Below, piece after piece: positions 7,265 through 22,068 of a stretch of 64,000 nucleotides of DNA. Each line of letters begins with the position of its first letter. The stretch's first letter is position 1. The stretch spans positions 1 through 64,000 of the forward strand of contig NZ_JABBFR010000006.1 in assembly GCF_018494065.1 (NCBI RefSeq), written 5' to 3'. Under the pieces are notes generated by a model. The model ran no database searches, was not told the DNA's origin, and worked only from the letters and a program-made list of their open reading frames with translations. The DNA is from Rosenbergiella gaditana (GTDB lineage Bacteria > Pseudomonadota > Gammaproteobacteria > Enterobacterales > Enterobacteriaceae). The position numbers and the translations under genes were made by a program.

Positions 7265-7492
7265 TTACTTATTAGGAATTTCTGAAACCACTTTAACTTC
7301 GCTCTTATTAATTTGTTGTTTTACACCGTTTGCATCAGTGTAGCCCACTAAACCGGCATCCGTTTCTTTAGGCTTGCCATCGCTGACTATCGTGCGCCCA
7401 TCAACAGTATGGATTGCATAGCTGGTACGCGTACAACCCGATAATGCACACACAGCAATCATTGCTACAGCAGGGATAATCAACTTCTTCAT
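7265..7492 (-). CDS. DUF903-type small lipoprotein (YgdI/YgdR-like)
   Basis: A 75-residue protein with a lipoprotein signal peptide: KK, hydrophobic core, and lipobox LSGC with Cys at residue 20. It is followed by one small beta-rich domain containing YAIHTVDGRTIVSDGKP and VGYTDANG, the pattern of the YgdI/YgdR (DUF903) family. It would be lipidated and anchored in an envelope membrane. Function in the family is unknown. It is monocistronic between terminators, and a -10-like TATACT lies on the minus strand at 7538-7533. Confidence 0.8.
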   Translation of the reverse strand: MKKLIIPAVAMIAVCALSGCTRTSYAIHTVDGRTIVSDGKPKETDAGLVGYTDANGVKQQINKSEVKVVSEIPNK

Positions 7493-7570
7493 ATGACACT
7501 CCTTGAGATATGTAATTTATCAGTTCGATTTAAGTATAGACCCTTTTTTACATTTTGCAGGACGCAAAAA

Positions 7571-7596
7571 AAAACCGACCTTATTAGGTCGGTTTT
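7571..7596. terminator. terminator after plaP
   Basis: A 10-bp perfect stem, AAAACCGACC (7571-7580) and GGTCGGTTTT (7587-7596), with a 6-nt loop lies just downstream of the plaP stop on the minus strand. The A run before it provides the U tract of the minus-strand transcript. Confidence 0.8.
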
Positions 7597-7614
7597 CGAG
7601 TTAAGGAATAATGC

Positions 7615-8973
7615 TTAACGTTCTTCAGTATACTGTGGGACCGGAAGGCGGAAGCCTTTAGTCACAATCGCCAGATAGATAATACCGATTGCCGCCCAGA
7701 TTAAGCCTAATTCCATTGAGCTTTTCTCTAAGTTCACCCACAGCGCACCAACGGTCATCGCGCCACACAATGGCAGGATCAAGAAGCGAATATTATCCTT
7801 CAGCGTATAGCGAAGTTTTTCACGGATCCAGTATTGCGCAATCACCGATAAGTTAACAAAGGTAAAGGCTACTAGCGCACCAAAGTTAATTAATGCTGTG
7901 GCGGTCACTAAGTCAAAGTTGATCGCTAATAGTGCAATAGCGCCAACGAGTAACACGTTAAAGACCGGCGTATGGAATCTCGGGCTAATGTAACCAAAGA
8001 AACGTTTAGGGAATACACCATCACGACCCATCACATACATCAGACGGGAAACGCCTGCATGCGCTGCCATTCCCGACGCGAGAACCGTGACACAAGAGAA
8101 GATCAGGATGCCGAATTGGAAGGTTTTACCTACCACATAAAGCATGATTTCTGGTTGTGATGAATCAGGATCTTTAAAGTGGCTGACATCAGGAAAATAG
8201 AGCTGCAAGAAATAAGAAACTGCGATAAACAATAATCCACCAATCAACGCGGTTAAGAAAATCGCTTTCGGGATCACGCGCTTAGCGTCTTTCGTCTCTT
8301 CAGATAATGAACTGATGCCATCAAAGCCTAAGAATGAGAAACAGAGTATCGTCGCCCCGGTTATCATCGGCACCACCTGCGAATTCTCAGTCCAGAATGG
8401 CTTACTGCTGACTAATGTTCCTTCACCTGTGCCATGTGCAACACCGTAAATGACCATACCGACTATCACTAACATTACCAAGATCTGTAAAACAACAATC
8501 AGACCGTTAAAGTTAGCAACCGTACGAATACCTTTCAGGTTAGTCAGGGTCATAAAGCCAACTAATAGTACAACAAAAATCCACGAAGGGATCCCAGGGA
8601 TTAGCGACTCGAAATAGCTTTTGGCGAGTAAAATATTGATCATCGGCATAAAGAGATAATCAAGGAGCGACGACCAACCCACCATGAAACCAACATGAGG
8701 ACAGATCGATTTCTGGGCGTAAGTGTACGCCGAACCCGCTGATGGGAAACGGTGAACCAATTTTCCATAACTGAGCGCAGTAAACAGAATCGCAATGAGG
8801 GCGAAGGCATACGCCGTGGCAACATGCCCACCCGTTAAATTCGTAACAATGCCAAAAGTATCAAACAACGTCATTGGCTGCATATACGCTAAGCCAATCA
8901 TAACGACCGGGAAGAGAGTCAGTGTTTTCTTTAAGCTAGCACGTGATTGTGCTGGAGTTGCATTAGTCTGCAT
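7615..8973 (-). CDS. plaP: low-affinity putrescine importer PlaP (APC family)
   Basis: A 452-residue inner-membrane permease with about 12 hydrophobic segments. It closely follows E. coli PlaP (YeeF) along its length, for example [20 protein letters not shown] near the start, [20 protein letters not shown] and [18 protein letters not shown]. In E. coli it imports putrescine by proton symport and is linked to surface motility. Its position next to sbcB and yeeZ is conserved. The ATG at 8973 has AGGGGGG upstream on the minus strand. An upstream ORF overlaps the first codons by 11 nt, so plaP translation may be coupled to it. Confidence 0.93.
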   Translation of the reverse strand: MQTNATPAQSRASLKKTLTLFPVVMIGLAYMQPMTLFDTFGIVTNLTGGHVATAYAFALIAILFTALSYGKLVHRFPSAGSAYTYAQKSICPHVGFMVGWSSLLDYLFMPMINILLAKSYFESLIPGIPSWIFVVLLVGFMTLTNLKGIRTVANFNGLIVVLQILVMLVIVGMVIYGVAHGTGEGTLVSSKPFWTENSQVVPMITGATILCFSFLGFDGISSLSEETKDAKRVIPKAIFLTALIGGLLFIAVSYFLQLYFPDVSHFKDPDSSQPEIMLYVVGKTFQFGILIFSCVTVLASGMAAHAGVSRLMYVMGRDGVFPKRFFGYISPRFHTPVFNVLLVGAIALLAINFDLVTATALINFGALVAFTFVNLSVIAQYWIREKLRYTLKDNIRFLILPLCGAMTVGALWVNLEKSSMELGLIWAAIGIIYLAIVTKGFRLPVPQYTEER

Positions 8974-9136
8974 GATGTTGCCCCCCTATAGCCGCAATCT
9001 GCACGGACTGCACCACAGGGAAACTCCGCGAAGGGACGGAAGGAGTGACATAGATAGGCTGTGAAATAGCCTTAGCGCCGTAGTCATCGCGAAAGCGAGC
9101 AGCTGCTGCTACTTGCATGATAGTTGATGGCCCCAT
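8963..9136 (-). CDS. possible upstream ORF overlapping plaP (57 aa)
   Basis: On the minus strand, ATG at 9136 follows GAGGAAAAGTA, a strong ribosome-binding site. It opens 57 codons ending at TAA 8965-8963, inside the first codons of plaP (11-nt overlap). The product starts [20 protein letters not shown] and has no membrane segment or known motif. The site and overlap suggest a leader ORF that couples or controls plaP translation, perhaps in response to polyamines. That role is inference. E. coli carries a different small ORF (yoeI) in this gap. Confidence 0.45.
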   Translation of the reverse strand: MGPSTIMQVAAAARFRDDYGAKAISQPIYVTPSVPSRSFPVVQSVQIAAIGGQHHAD

Positions 9137-9232
9137 TACTTTTCCTCTAAACATACGCTCAAGCGTGAAAGGCTGACTAAGCCGGCGTAGGCCGACCAGT
9201 TAAACACTACTAGTAAGTTTTACTGCAAAAAA

Positions 9233-9274
9233 ATAACCGACGCACGGTTAATTAAAACAGTTTACGTCGGTTAT
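9233..9274. repeat. 10-bp inverted repeat upstream of plaP
   Basis: ATAACCGACG at 9233-9242 is repeated exactly as its complement, CGTCGGTTAT, at 9265-9274, with 22 nt between. No T run follows on either strand. It lies about 100 bp ahead of the small ORF upstream of plaP, so it could be an operator or a leader hairpin. Confidence 0.4.
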
Positions 9275-9372
9275 CTCGAATTTTGCAGGCCGCGCATTGT
9301 GCCTAAATCCAGCTTTTAAAACAAGCCCTTCTGGGCAATACCTCAGAATTTTCTTTATGGCCGTAGCATTGC

Positions 9373-10203
9373 TTAGCCAAGGGGCATGACGAAGGGATCA
9401 GTATAGCGATAGTGGAAACCTAGGCTGCGGCAAATCGCTTCCCCATTCACCCATTTCCCCTCAGGGGCTTGCGACTCAACCGCTTCAAAAGTGGGAGGTT
9501 CCAATCCCAGTTGTTTAGCGACAAAGGGATAAAACTCATCACGCCTTGGATGCTGATGCGCCGATAAATTAAAGGTGGTTCCTGAGATTGGCGAGGCCAA
9601 AAGAAGAAGAATAGCTTCGACCACATCGTCAAGATGGACCAAATTGACCAGATGGTGGCCCTGCTTCAACTGTTTTTTTCCCGCCAGAAAACGGCCAGGA
9701 TGACGGTCAGGCCCTACTAGGCCAGACAGACGTAAAATATCGACCTCAACGCCTGGCAATTGGTGCAGCCATTGTTCTAGCGTGACGAGTCGTTTTCCGG
9801 CTGGGGTCACGGGCAGTAATGGGCTAGCTTCAACCATCTCACCCTGCTGATCGCCATATACAGAGGTCGAACTGGTAAAAATGACCCTTTTCACTCCATT
9901 GGCAATGGCGGTATCGACCAGATTTTGAACCGCATTGATATACTGTTCACCCCCATCACTGCTGCGTGACGCAGGCAAGGTGATAATTAAGGTATCGACC
10001 GTCATTAATTGCTCTAACTCCTCGAAATCACACTCGATATCGGGTTTCGTGACTAATTTTACCGCTGAAATACCGCAGCGCCGGGCAGCGAGAATACCAT
10101 CTTCAGACGTTTTTGAACCTTGCACATCGTAGCCACGCTGACTGAGTGCCAAGGCCAAAGGCATCCCTAACCACCCCAATCCAATAATCGCTATTTTTTT
10201 CAT
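9373..10203 (-). CDS. yeeZ: NAD(P)-binding epimerase-like protein YeeZ
   Basis: A 276-residue Rossmann-fold protein of the extended SDR superfamily. The start is taken at ATG 10203 (MKKIAIIGLGWLGMP), matching E. coli YeeZ; an upstream in-frame start adds 8 unlikely residues. The dinucleotide loop GLGWLG is at residues 8-13, and other family motifs are FTSSTSVYGDQQGE, VDILRLSGLVGP and VNLVHLDDVVEAI. The substrate is unknown. The gene keeps its usual place upstream of the his leader, on the opposite strand. The LysR gene yeeY that separates it from plaP in E. coli is absent. Confidence 0.88.
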   Translation of the reverse strand: MKKIAIIGLGWLGMPLALALSQRGYDVQGSKTSEDGILAARRCGISAVKLVTKPDIECDFEELEQLMTVDTLIITLPASRSSDGGEQYINAVQNLVDTAIANGVKRVIFTSSTSVYGDQQGEMVEASPLLPVTPAGKRLVTLEQWLHQLPGVEVDILRLSGLVGPDRHPGRFLAGKKQLKQGHHLVNLVHLDDVVEAILLLLASPISGTTFNLSAHQHPRRDEFYPFVAKQLGLEPPTFEAVESQAPEGKWVNGEAICRSLGFHYRYTDPFVMPLG

Positions 10204-10317
10204 ACAGGTCTCGCCTTCAAAAGTCATGGTACAAGGTTAGCGCGACTCTTCTTTGCCCACCAGTAAAGTTGTCTGAGTTTGATGTAAAAAAAATTGGGCC
10301 AAGTCGAGAAAAAACGG

Positions 10318-10346
10318 TTGCCAAGGTCAATCAACTCGGCTAGGTT
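10318..10346 (+). promoter_or_regulatory. probable his operon promoter
   Basis: TTGCCA (10318-10323) and TAGGTT (10341-10346) are separated by 17 nt. Transcription would start around 10352-10354, about 35 nt before the leader peptide ATG. The -10 departs from TATAAT, as expected for the ppGpp-dependent his promoters of enteric bacteria. Confidence 0.55.
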
Positions 10347-10386
10347 AAATGACATCACTTTTTTCCAATACTTGGATAAGAAAATT

Positions 10387-10434
10387 ATGAATTTTGTTCA
10401 AACCCGTCATCATCACCATCATCACCCTGACTAG
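10387..10434 (+). CDS. hisL: his operon leader peptide
   Basis: A 15-residue ORF, MNFVQTRHHHHHHPD, ending at TAG 10432-10434. The six consecutive His codons are the sensor of the attenuation mechanism: ribosome stalling when charged tRNA-His is scarce favours the antiterminator and lets RNA polymerase enter hisG. E. coli has seven His codons at this point. Its position 53 nt ahead of the terminator stem is typical. Confidence 0.95.
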   Translation: MNFVQTRHHHHHHPD

Positions 10435-10491
10435 TCTTTCAGGCGATGGCGGCTGGGAGACGAATAAGTCTTCCACCGGTTTGAACGTATA

Positions 10492-10528
10492 AAGCCCTCG
10501 GAAGATCGCTCTTCCGAGGGCTTTTTTA
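10492..10528 (+). terminator. his attenuator
   Basis: A 14-bp perfect stem, AAGCCCTCGGAAGA (10492-10505) with TCTTCCGAGGGCTT (10510-10523), has a TCGC loop and a T run to 10527. It lies between hisL and hisG and is the rho-independent terminator of the attenuation system. Confidence 0.95.
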
Positions 10529-10587
10529 ATGGCTTAATAATTATAAAACAATGACAGACAGAAAAGTAAATATAGAGGATTGGTGTA

Positions 10588-11487
10588 ATGTTGGATAACA
10601 CGCGTTTACGTATTGCAATGCAGAAATCAGGCCGTTTGAGTGATGACTCTCGCGAACTACTTACCCGTTGTGGAATAAAAATCAACCTACAACAACAGCG
10701 CTTAATTGCCTTTGCTGAGAATATGCCGATTGATATTCTACGTGTTCGTGATGACGATATTCCGGGCTTAGTAATGGATGGTGTGGTGGATCTAGGCATT
10801 ATCGGCGAAAACGTCTTAGAAGAAGAAGTCTTAACTCGTCGTGCGCAGGGTGAAGACCCCCAACTTTCCATCTTACGCCGTTTAGATTTTGGTGGATGCC
10901 GACTTTCCCTTGCTATGCCTGCCGACAGTGTCTATACCGGACCGGAATGTTTAGACACCAAACGTATTGCCACCTCTTACCCACACTTATTAAAAAAATA
11001 TTTCGACTCGAAAGGTCTGACGTTCAAATCCTGCTTACTTAACGGTTCTGTTGAAGTGGCCCCGCGCGCCGGGCTTAGCGATGCCATTTGTGATCTCGTT
11101 TCCACTGGGGCAACACTCGAAGCGAATGGTCTGCGTGAAGTCGATGTTATTTATCGCTCTAAAGCGGTACTGATCCAACGCGCAGGGGAGTTATCTGAAG
11201 ATAAACAAGCGTTAGTGAACCGCCTTATGACCCGTATCCAAGGTGTTATTCAGGCACGTGAATCGAAATACATCATGATGCACGCGCCCAGCGACAAACT
11301 TGAGCAAATTATCGACCTGTTACCGGGTGCAGAGCGCCCCACCGTGCTGCCACTGGCCGGTGACCAGTCGCGTCTAGCTCTGCACATGGTGAGCAGCGAG
11401 ACACTGTTCTGGGAAACGATGGAAAAACTGAAAGCATTGGGCGCCAGCTCGATCCTCGTCCTACCCATTGAGAAAATGATGGAGTAA
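10588..11487 (+). CDS. hisG: ATP phosphoribosyltransferase
   Basis: A 299-residue first enzyme of histidine synthesis, joining ATP and PRPP to form phosphoribosyl-ATP; it is feedback-inhibited by histidine. This is the long-form (HisG_L) enzyme with catalytic domains I-II and a C-terminal ACT-like regulatory domain. The PRPP-binding region is [19 protein letters not shown], and the ending [15 protein letters not shown] is the same as in E. coli. It is the first structural gene after the attenuator; hisD starts 3 nt after its stop. Confidence 0.97.
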   Translation: MLDNTRLRIAMQKSGRLSDDSRELLTRCGIKINLQQQRLIAFAENMPIDILRVRDDDIPGLVMDGVVDLGIIGENVLEEEVLTRRAQGEDPQLSILRRLDFGGCRLSLAMPADSVYTGPECLDTKRIATSYPHLLKKYFDSKGLTFKSCLLNGSVEVAPRAGLSDAICDLVSTGATLEANGLREVDVIYRSKAVLIQRAGELSEDKQALVNRLMTRIQGVIQARESKYIMMHAPSDKLEQIIDLLPGAERPTVLPLAGDQSRLALHMVSSETLFWETMEKLKALGASSILVLPIEKMME

Positions 11488-11490
11488 CCG

Positions 11491-17019
<5,529 letters not shown>

Positions 17020-17026
<7 letters not shown>

Positions 17027-17634
17027 CGTCTGAAGCGATGGCCGCGCTCGATTGGGAGAAAACCGATAACCTGATCCCGGCGATTATTCAACATGCAGTA
17101 TCGGGTGAAGTATTGATGCTCGGTTATATGAATCAAGAGGCATTAACCGCCACACAGCAAAGCGGTAAAGTGACCTTCTGGTCTCGCAGCAAACAGCGGT
17201 TATGGACAAAGGGCGAGTCCTCTGGGCACTTTTTAACGGTTAAGCAGATCACCGCAGACTGTGATCACGATAGCTTATTGGTTTTAGCCTTGCCCCTTGG
17301 CCCGACCTGTCATACTGGCACCTCGAGTTGTTTTTCTCCTGCCGCGTCAGATTGGCAATTTTTATGGCAACTTGAACAACTGCTGGCGAGCCGTAAAGCG
17401 GCTGATCCGAGCAGTTCCTATACGGCGAGCTTATATGCCAGCGGTACCAAGCGTATTGCTCAGAAAGTAGGAGAAGAAGGGGTCGAAACGGCATTAGCGG
17501 CCACAGTCAATGACCGTGAAGAGCTGACCAACGAAGCGTCTGATCTCCTTTATCACTTGATTGTCTTACTGCAAGATCAGGATCTTGATTTAAGCACGAT
17601 TATTGCGAATTTACGCCAGCGTCATCAGGCATAA
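17020..17634 (+). CDS. hisI: bifunctional phosphoribosyl-AMP cyclohydrolase / phosphoribosyl-ATP pyrophosphatase
   Basis: A 204-residue fusion (HisIE). The N-terminal cyclohydrolase domain (to ~residue 115) carries [28 protein letters not shown] and the zinc-binding CDHDSLLVL...GPTCHTG region. The C-terminal pyrophosphatase domain has [14 protein letters not shown] and [13 protein letters not shown]. It catalyses steps 2 and 3 of the pathway and closes the operon. A strong terminator follows. Confidence 0.96.
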
Positions 17635-17641
17635 ATTTTAA

Positions 17642-17674
17642 CGGTGGGCGGCGACTATCCGTCCACCGCTTTTT
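17642..17674 (+). terminator. his operon terminator
   Basis: CGGTGGGCGG (17642-17651) pairs with CCGTCCACCG (17659-17668), including one G-U, around a 7-nt loop. CTTTTT follows. It lies 7 nt after the hisI stop. Confidence 0.85.
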
Positions 17675-17891
17675 AAAAATTACCCCTAAAATTCCATAAC
17701 TGTAAAAATCTCATTCCCTCCCCCCGATACAACGTTGCACACCCCGACGATGCAGCAATTTTTTCAGTCCATCCATTAAAAACCTTGCCACAAGCGGCTC
17801 TCAGGCTGGTTCAAGTAGCAGCTATAAAAGTCGGTTTTCCTATTGTTAAGCTGGAGGAAAATTTGCTGGTGCAACTAAAGATACATCAGTT
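17675..17891. other. gene-poor stretch at the former O-antigen locus
   Basis: No gene with a start codon is visible. On the plus strand the frame 17677-17901 is open for 74 codons without an ATG. Part of its translation (AIFSVHPLKTL) loosely resembles the S-x-H-x-x-K region of DegT/ArnB-type sugar aminotransferases, so it may be debris of an O-antigen gene. It could equally be a chance open frame. No JUMPstart or ops element was found by eye. Confidence 0.3.
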
Positions 17892-18422
17892 GCATCTGTA
17901 ATAGCCCTGCGACATCTCAATATTGAACTCCGCTTTCGGCTTCCGACATTCACTAACGTCAGCCTCCGAACCTTAAAACCCAAATATGTTACAAATCTTG
18001 GCGCTTTCGTCGGGCGCACGGTTCCTGTACTTGGGATGGAGTTCGAATTGACCGGTATCGAAAATATTAAACTCAGAAGCTTATTGATGGGGATACCTAA
18101 GCAACAGCTCCCTGCCCTGATTGAGGAGGTGATTGCCTTCAGTGAACTGGAGGAGTTTATCTATCTACCCGTACGCACCTATTCCAGCGGCATGGTATTA
18201 CGTTTAGCATTCGCCATTTGTACTGCACAGCCACCCGAAATACTGCTTATGGATGAATGGATAAGTGTGGGGGATGCTACGTTTAAAGATAAGGCGGAGA
18301 AGCGTTTGCAACAGTTTATCCACCAAGCGGGGATTTTAGTTATTGCTACCCACGATGCGAACCTTGCCGAACGTGCCTGTAATCGCCAACTTCATTTAGT
18401 ACAAGGACGGATAATTATCTAA
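17892..18422 (+). pseudogene. deleted wzt-like O-antigen ABC-transporter ATPase remnant
   Basis: One frame runs from 17892 to the TAA at 18420-18422 and encodes about 176 residues of a Wzt-type polysaccharide-export ATPase (usually ~240-250). The N-terminal strand ASVIALRHLNIELRF is followed directly by GRTVPVLGMEFELTGIENI. The ~60 residues that should lie between, including the Walker A P-loop, are missing. The signature (TYSSGMVLRLAFA), Walker B (EILLMDEW, with Trp after the usual Glu) and switch His (ATHDANL) are present. No ATG opens the full frame; the first ATG is 18036. It cannot bind ATP normally. Its place between hisI and gnd is that of O-antigen clusters. Confidence 0.85.
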
Positions 18423-18450
18423 AAAAAAGCCAGTGACCTTGTCACTGGCT
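18421..18450. terminator. terminator between the wzt remnant and gnd
   Basis: A 10-bp perfect stem, AGCCAGTGAC (18428-18437) with GTCACTGGCT (18441-18450), has a 3-nt loop. The A run on the left gives the U tract for the minus-strand gnd transcript. Confidence 0.85.
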
Positions 18451-18471
18451 GAAGCGTTATTTACCGAAAAA

Positions 18472-19878
18472 TTAGTCTAACCACTCAGTGTGGAAAACGC
18501 CTTCTTTGTCGGTACGTTTATAAGTGTGTGCACCAAAGTAGTCACGTTGGGCCTGGATCAGGTTAGCAGGCAACACTTCTGAACGGTAGCTATCGTAGTA
18601 GGCAATCGCTGCAGAGAAGGTTGGCATTGGGATACCGTTCTGCACCGCATAGCTCACCACATCACGTAACGCTTGTTGATATTCATCAGCGATATTTTTG
18701 AAGTATGGAGCAAGCAGTAAGTTCGCGATTTCTGGGTTCTCTGCATAAGCATCAGTGATTTTTTGCAGGAATTGTGCACGGATGATACAACCCGCACGAA
18801 AAATTTTCGCTAACTCGCCGTAATTCAGATCCCAGCTGTATTGGTCTGAGGCTGCACGCAGTTGTGAGAAACCTTGCGCGTAAGAAACAATTTTACCCAG
18901 ATACAGTGCACGACGGACTTTCTCGATAAATTCCGCTTTATCACCATTGAATGCAGCAACTTTCGGGCCAGTCAGGACTTTAGATGCAGCAACACGTTGT
19001 GATTTAAGCGAAGAAAGGTAACGTGCAAACACTGACTCAGTAATCAGGGATAATGGCTCACCAAGATCTAACGAGCTTTGGCTAGTCCACTTACCCGTCC
19101 CTTTGTTTGCTGCTTCATCAAGGATCACGTCAACCAAGTAGTTACCGGTATCATCTTTCTTAGTGAAAATATCTTTGGTGATATCAATTAGGTAGCTGCT
19201 CAGCTCGCCTTGATTCCACTCACTGAAGGTTTTCGCCAGTTCTTCATTAGACAGACCTAAAGAGCCTTTCAGTACTGAATAAGCTTCAGCAATCAACTGC
19301 ATGTCACCGTATTCGATACCGTTGTGAACCATTTTGACATAGTGACCCGCACCGTCTGGACCGATATAGGTGACACAAGCTTCACCCTCTGCACGGGCAG
19401 CGATTTTATCGAAAATCGGTGCGACGAGTTCGTAAGCTTCTTTTTGACCGCCAGGCATGATTGAAGGGCCTTTTAATGCACCCTCCTCACCACCCGATAC
19501 ACCGGTACCGATAAAGTTGAAGCCTTGATCGGACAGTTCTTTATTACGGCGAATGGTATCTTTATAGAAGGTGTTACCACCGTCGATCAGGATATCACCT
19601 TTATCAAGGTGTGGCGTCAGCGAGGCAATTGTCTTATCTGTCGCTTCACCCGCTTGTACCATCAACAGGATACGACGAGGTTTTTCTAAGGACTCGACAA
19701 ACTCTTCCACGCTGTAGAATGGTGCGAGTTTTTTACCTGGGTTTTCTGCAATCACTTCATCCGTCTTTTCACGTGAACGGTTGAAGATTGAGACAGTATA
19801 GCCACGGCTTTCAATATTTAGCGCGAGATTACGGCCCATTACTGCCATTCCGACAACACCAATTTGCTGCTTAGACAT
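18472..19878 (-). CDS. gnd: 6-phosphogluconate dehydrogenase, decarboxylating
   Basis: A 468-residue NADP enzyme of the oxidative pentose phosphate pathway, converting 6-phosphogluconate to ribulose 5-phosphate and CO2. The start is ATG 19878 ([17 protein letters not shown]), equal in length to E. coli Gnd, with GGAGA upstream; a longer in-frame start adds 21 non-conserved residues. Motifs are the GMAVMG dinucleotide loop, [36 protein letters not shown] with the catalytic Lys, and the terminal [10 protein letters not shown]. It marks the right border of the O-antigen locus. Confidence 0.97.
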   Translation of the reverse strand: MSKQQIGVVGMAVMGRNLALNIESRGYTVSIFNRSREKTDEVIAENPGKKLAPFYSVEEFVESLEKPRRILLMVQAGEATDKTIASLTPHLDKGDILIDGGNTFYKDTIRRNKELSDQGFNFIGTGVSGGEEGALKGPSIMPGGQKEAYELVAPIFDKIAARAEGEACVTYIGPDGAGHYVKMVHNGIEYGDMQLIAEAYSVLKGSLGLSNEELAKTFSEWNQGELSSYLIDITKDIFTKKDDTGNYLVDVILDEAANKGTGKWTSQSSLDLGEPLSLITESVFARYLSSLKSQRVAASKVLTGPKVAAFNGDKAEFIEKVRRALYLGKIVSYAQGFSQLRAASDQYSWDLNYGELAKIFRAGCIIRAQFLQKITDAYAENPEIANLLLAPYFKNIADEYQQALRDVVSYAVQNGIPMPTFSAAIAYYDSYRSEVLPANLIQAQRDYFGAHTYKRTDKEGVFHTEWLD

Positions 19879-20040
19879 TACATTCTCCTGTCTGGTAGAA
19901 AGCTTACCTATGTGAACATTATGTTCTAGGTTTGTTAGCACGTACCTTGTCCTATAAGTTATATAAAAACCTGACCGGGAAATCCATGCTTAGCGCACGT
20001 TTGATCAAGTCCTAGTCGGTCAGATGCTTATTAATTACAC

Positions 20041-21057
20041 TTATTGACGATATCCATGAGGATTTTTTTGCTGCCAACGCCAGGTATCGGCCATCATTTC
20101 GTCGATACCTCGTGAGACGCTCCACTCTAATTCTTTTGCAGCTAAGGCTGGATCTGCCCAAAATGCTGCAAGGTCACCCGCACGGCGTGGTTTAATTTCA
20201 AACGGAATGGTACATCCTGATGCCTGCTCAAATGCACGGATCATCTCTAATACAGAGTAGCCTTTACCCGCTCCGAGATTATAAGCACGATAGCCTTGGG
20301 TTTGCTGCAAGTGATCCAACGCTTTTAAGTGGCCCTCCGCGAGGTCCATCACGTGGATGTAATCACGTTGACAAGTTCCATCAGGCGTTGGGTAATCGCC
20401 TCCAAATACCCCTAATTGTGGGAGCTTACCAATCGCCACTTGTGCGATGTAAGGTAATAAATTATTCGGTATACCCGACGGGTCTTCACCGATCTCGCCC
20501 GACTCATGCGCGCCCACTGGATTGAAATAACGCAGGGCGATAGTATTAAATTGCGGCTCCGCTGTCGCAAAGTCTTGCAATACCCGTTCAATCATCAGCT
20601 TTGACGTACCATAAGGACTGGTTGTGCCGCCAATCGCTGTCGTTTCAACGTAAGGAACAGGCGCATCAGCACCGTAAACCGTTGCTGAGGAACTAAAAAT
20701 AAAGTTCCAAATCCCGGCGCGGCGCATCTCTTCTAATAGTATCAGCGTGCCTGAGACATTATTTTCATAATATTCAAGCGGCATTCGAGTCGATTCGCCC
20801 ACCGCTTTTAAGGCTGCAAAATGAATGACATCAGTGATAGTGTGTTGTGCGAAGAGTGACTGCAAACAGGCTCTGTCACGTATATCACCTTCCACAAAAG
20901 CTGCCTTACGTCCCGTCAACTTAGCAACACGTGCGAGGGCTTCTTGCGAGGCGTTACATAAGTTATCCAATACAACGACGTCATCGCCCCGTTGTAGCAG
21001 TGCTAAGACGGTGTGCGAGCCAATATATCCCGCTCCACCTGTCACTAAAATTGCCAT
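20041..21057 (-). CDS. galE: UDP-glucose 4-epimerase
   Basis: A 338-residue extended SDR that interconverts UDP-glucose and UDP-galactose with tightly bound NAD. The N-terminal VTGGAGYIGSHT loop, catalytic Ser in FIFSSSATVYG, Y-x-x-x-K in YGTSKLMIE, and RYFNPVGAH are all visible. It sits 17 nt downstream of galF on the same strand, so the pair is probably co-transcribed for envelope sugar supply rather than as part of a gal operon. It is not next to galK/galT here. Confidence 0.95.
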   Translation of the reverse strand: MAILVTGGAGYIGSHTVLALLQRGDDVVVLDNLCNASQEALARVAKLTGRKAAFVEGDIRDRACLQSLFAQHTITDVIHFAALKAVGESTRMPLEYYENNVSGTLILLEEMRRAGIWNFIFSSSATVYGADAPVPYVETTAIGGTTSPYGTSKLMIERVLQDFATAEPQFNTIALRYFNPVGAHESGEIGEDPSGIPNNLLPYIAQVAIGKLPQLGVFGGDYPTPDGTCQRDYIHVMDLAEGHLKALDHLQQTQGYRAYNLGAGKGYSVLEMIRAFEQASGCTIPFEIKPRRAGDLAAFWADPALAAKELEWSVSRGIDEMMADTWRWQQKNPHGYRQ

Positions 21058-21074
21058 GATTGTTCAGCCTAGGT

Positions 21075-21977
21075 TTAAGAGTTAAGAAGTTTTTTAATAG
21101 AATCTCTGAAAGCGTGTCCTGACTGGGGATTACGCAACCCGTAGGCAACAAAGGCTTGCATATAGCCCAGCTTACGCCCGCAGTCATAGCTAATGCCATG
21201 AAGCTCACTGGCCTCGACCGGCTCAGATTGATTAAGTGAGGCAATCGCGTCGGTTAATTGAATACGGCCCCAAGCGCCTGGCGATGTATTTTCTAAGTAC
21301 GCCCAAATTTTTTCGGATAACACGTAACGCCCCACCGCCGCCAATTGCGCCGTTTCCGGTAAATTTTCAGCGTAGGAGGGTTTTTCAATAAAATCGACAA
21401 TACGGCAAGTATCACCGGAGGCCACTAAGGGCTGTTCAGTCGTGATCACCGAGTATTCTGCCAGCTCTTCGCGGGGGAGCGTCTGACAAAGGACTTGTGA
21501 ATATCCGGTCTCTGCAAAACGCGACATCATCGCTGCTAAGTTATAACGGAGTGGATCGGCACTTTGGTTATCCAAAATGACATCAGGCAGTACCACCACA
21601 AAAGGGTTATCCCCGACGATCGGTTTAGCGCAGAGAATGGCATTACCCAATCCCAAGGGTTGCGGTTGGCGAACATTCATAATGGTCACACCAGGAGGAC
21701 AGATACTTTTTACTTCGCTCAGCAGTTGTCGTTTAACCCGCTGTTCCAGTAATGCTTCTAGCTCGTAAGTGGTATCGAAATGGTTTTCGACCGCATTTTT
21801 AGAAGCGTGAGTAACTAAGACAATCTCTTTGATACCTGCCGTGACACACTCATCAATAATGTATTGAATCATGGGTTTATCAACGACGGGTAACATCTCT
21901 TTTGGAATCGCTTTGGTCGCTGGCAACAGATGCATACCGAGCCCGGCAACAGGAATAACCGCTTTCAAATTTTTCAT
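21075..21977 (-). CDS. galF: GalU-like UTP-glucose-1-phosphate uridylyltransferase paralogue GalF
   Basis: A 300-residue nucleotidyltransferase-fold protein. The loop [20 protein letters not shown] has Met-His where catalytic GalU has Thr-Arg, the diagnostic GalF difference. GalF has little activity of its own and is thought to modulate UDP-glucose levels. Other landmarks are [29 protein letters not shown] and VVLPDVILD. In Enterobacterales galF flanks O-antigen/colanic acid clusters, here with galE and gnd. GalU itself was considered and rejected because of the loop residues. Confidence 0.9.
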   Translation of the reverse strand: MKNLKAVIPVAGLGMHLLPATKAIPKEMLPVVDKPMIQYIIDECVTAGIKEIVLVTHASKNAVENHFDTTYELEALLEQRVKRQLLSEVKSICPPGVTIMNVRQPQPLGLGNAILCAKPIVGDNPFVVVLPDVILDNQSADPLRYNLAAMMSRFAETGYSQVLCQTLPREELAEYSVITTEQPLVASGDTCRIVDFIEKPSYAENLPETAQLAAVGRYVLSEKIWAYLENTSPGAWGRIQLTDAIASLNQSEPVEASELHGISYDCGRKLGYMQAFVAYGLRNPQSGHAFRDSIKKLLNS

Positions 21978-22040
21978 ATCTCTTCCACTGGTTGGGATGC
22001 GTGCAAGATAGTATCGATGAGCCTAAACCTTCAAAGCATA

Positions 22041-22061
22041 GGGAGAGTCTGAAACTCTCCC
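22041..22061. terminator. hairpin after asmA
   Basis: GGGAGAGT (22041-22048) pairs with ACTCTCCC (22054-22061) around a CTGAA loop, just beyond the asmA stop. Neither side has a good T run, so termination would be weak. It may simply stabilise the 3' end. Confidence 0.4.
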
Positions 22062-22068
22062 AGTAAAA

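Noticed and set aside
10387-10434. Run of six His codons, resembling an engineered tag
   Set aside because: It lies in the natural his leader peptide with its attenuator directly downstream; no vector sequence is present.
10431-10871. Minus-strand ORF of ~146 codons across the his attenuator and hisG start
   Set aside because: It is antisense to the attenuator and hisG, has low-complexity Ser/Arg-rich translation, and has no ribosome-binding site; it is a shadow frame.
18036-18422. Intact small ABC ATPase starting at ATG 18036
   Set aside because: The frame continues upstream to 17892 with matching Wzt sequence, and the Walker A region is absent, so this is part of a decayed gene.
21075-21977. 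galU instead of galF
   Set aside because: The nucleotide-binding loop reads [11 protein letters not shown]; GalU has Thr-Arg at the Met-His positions.
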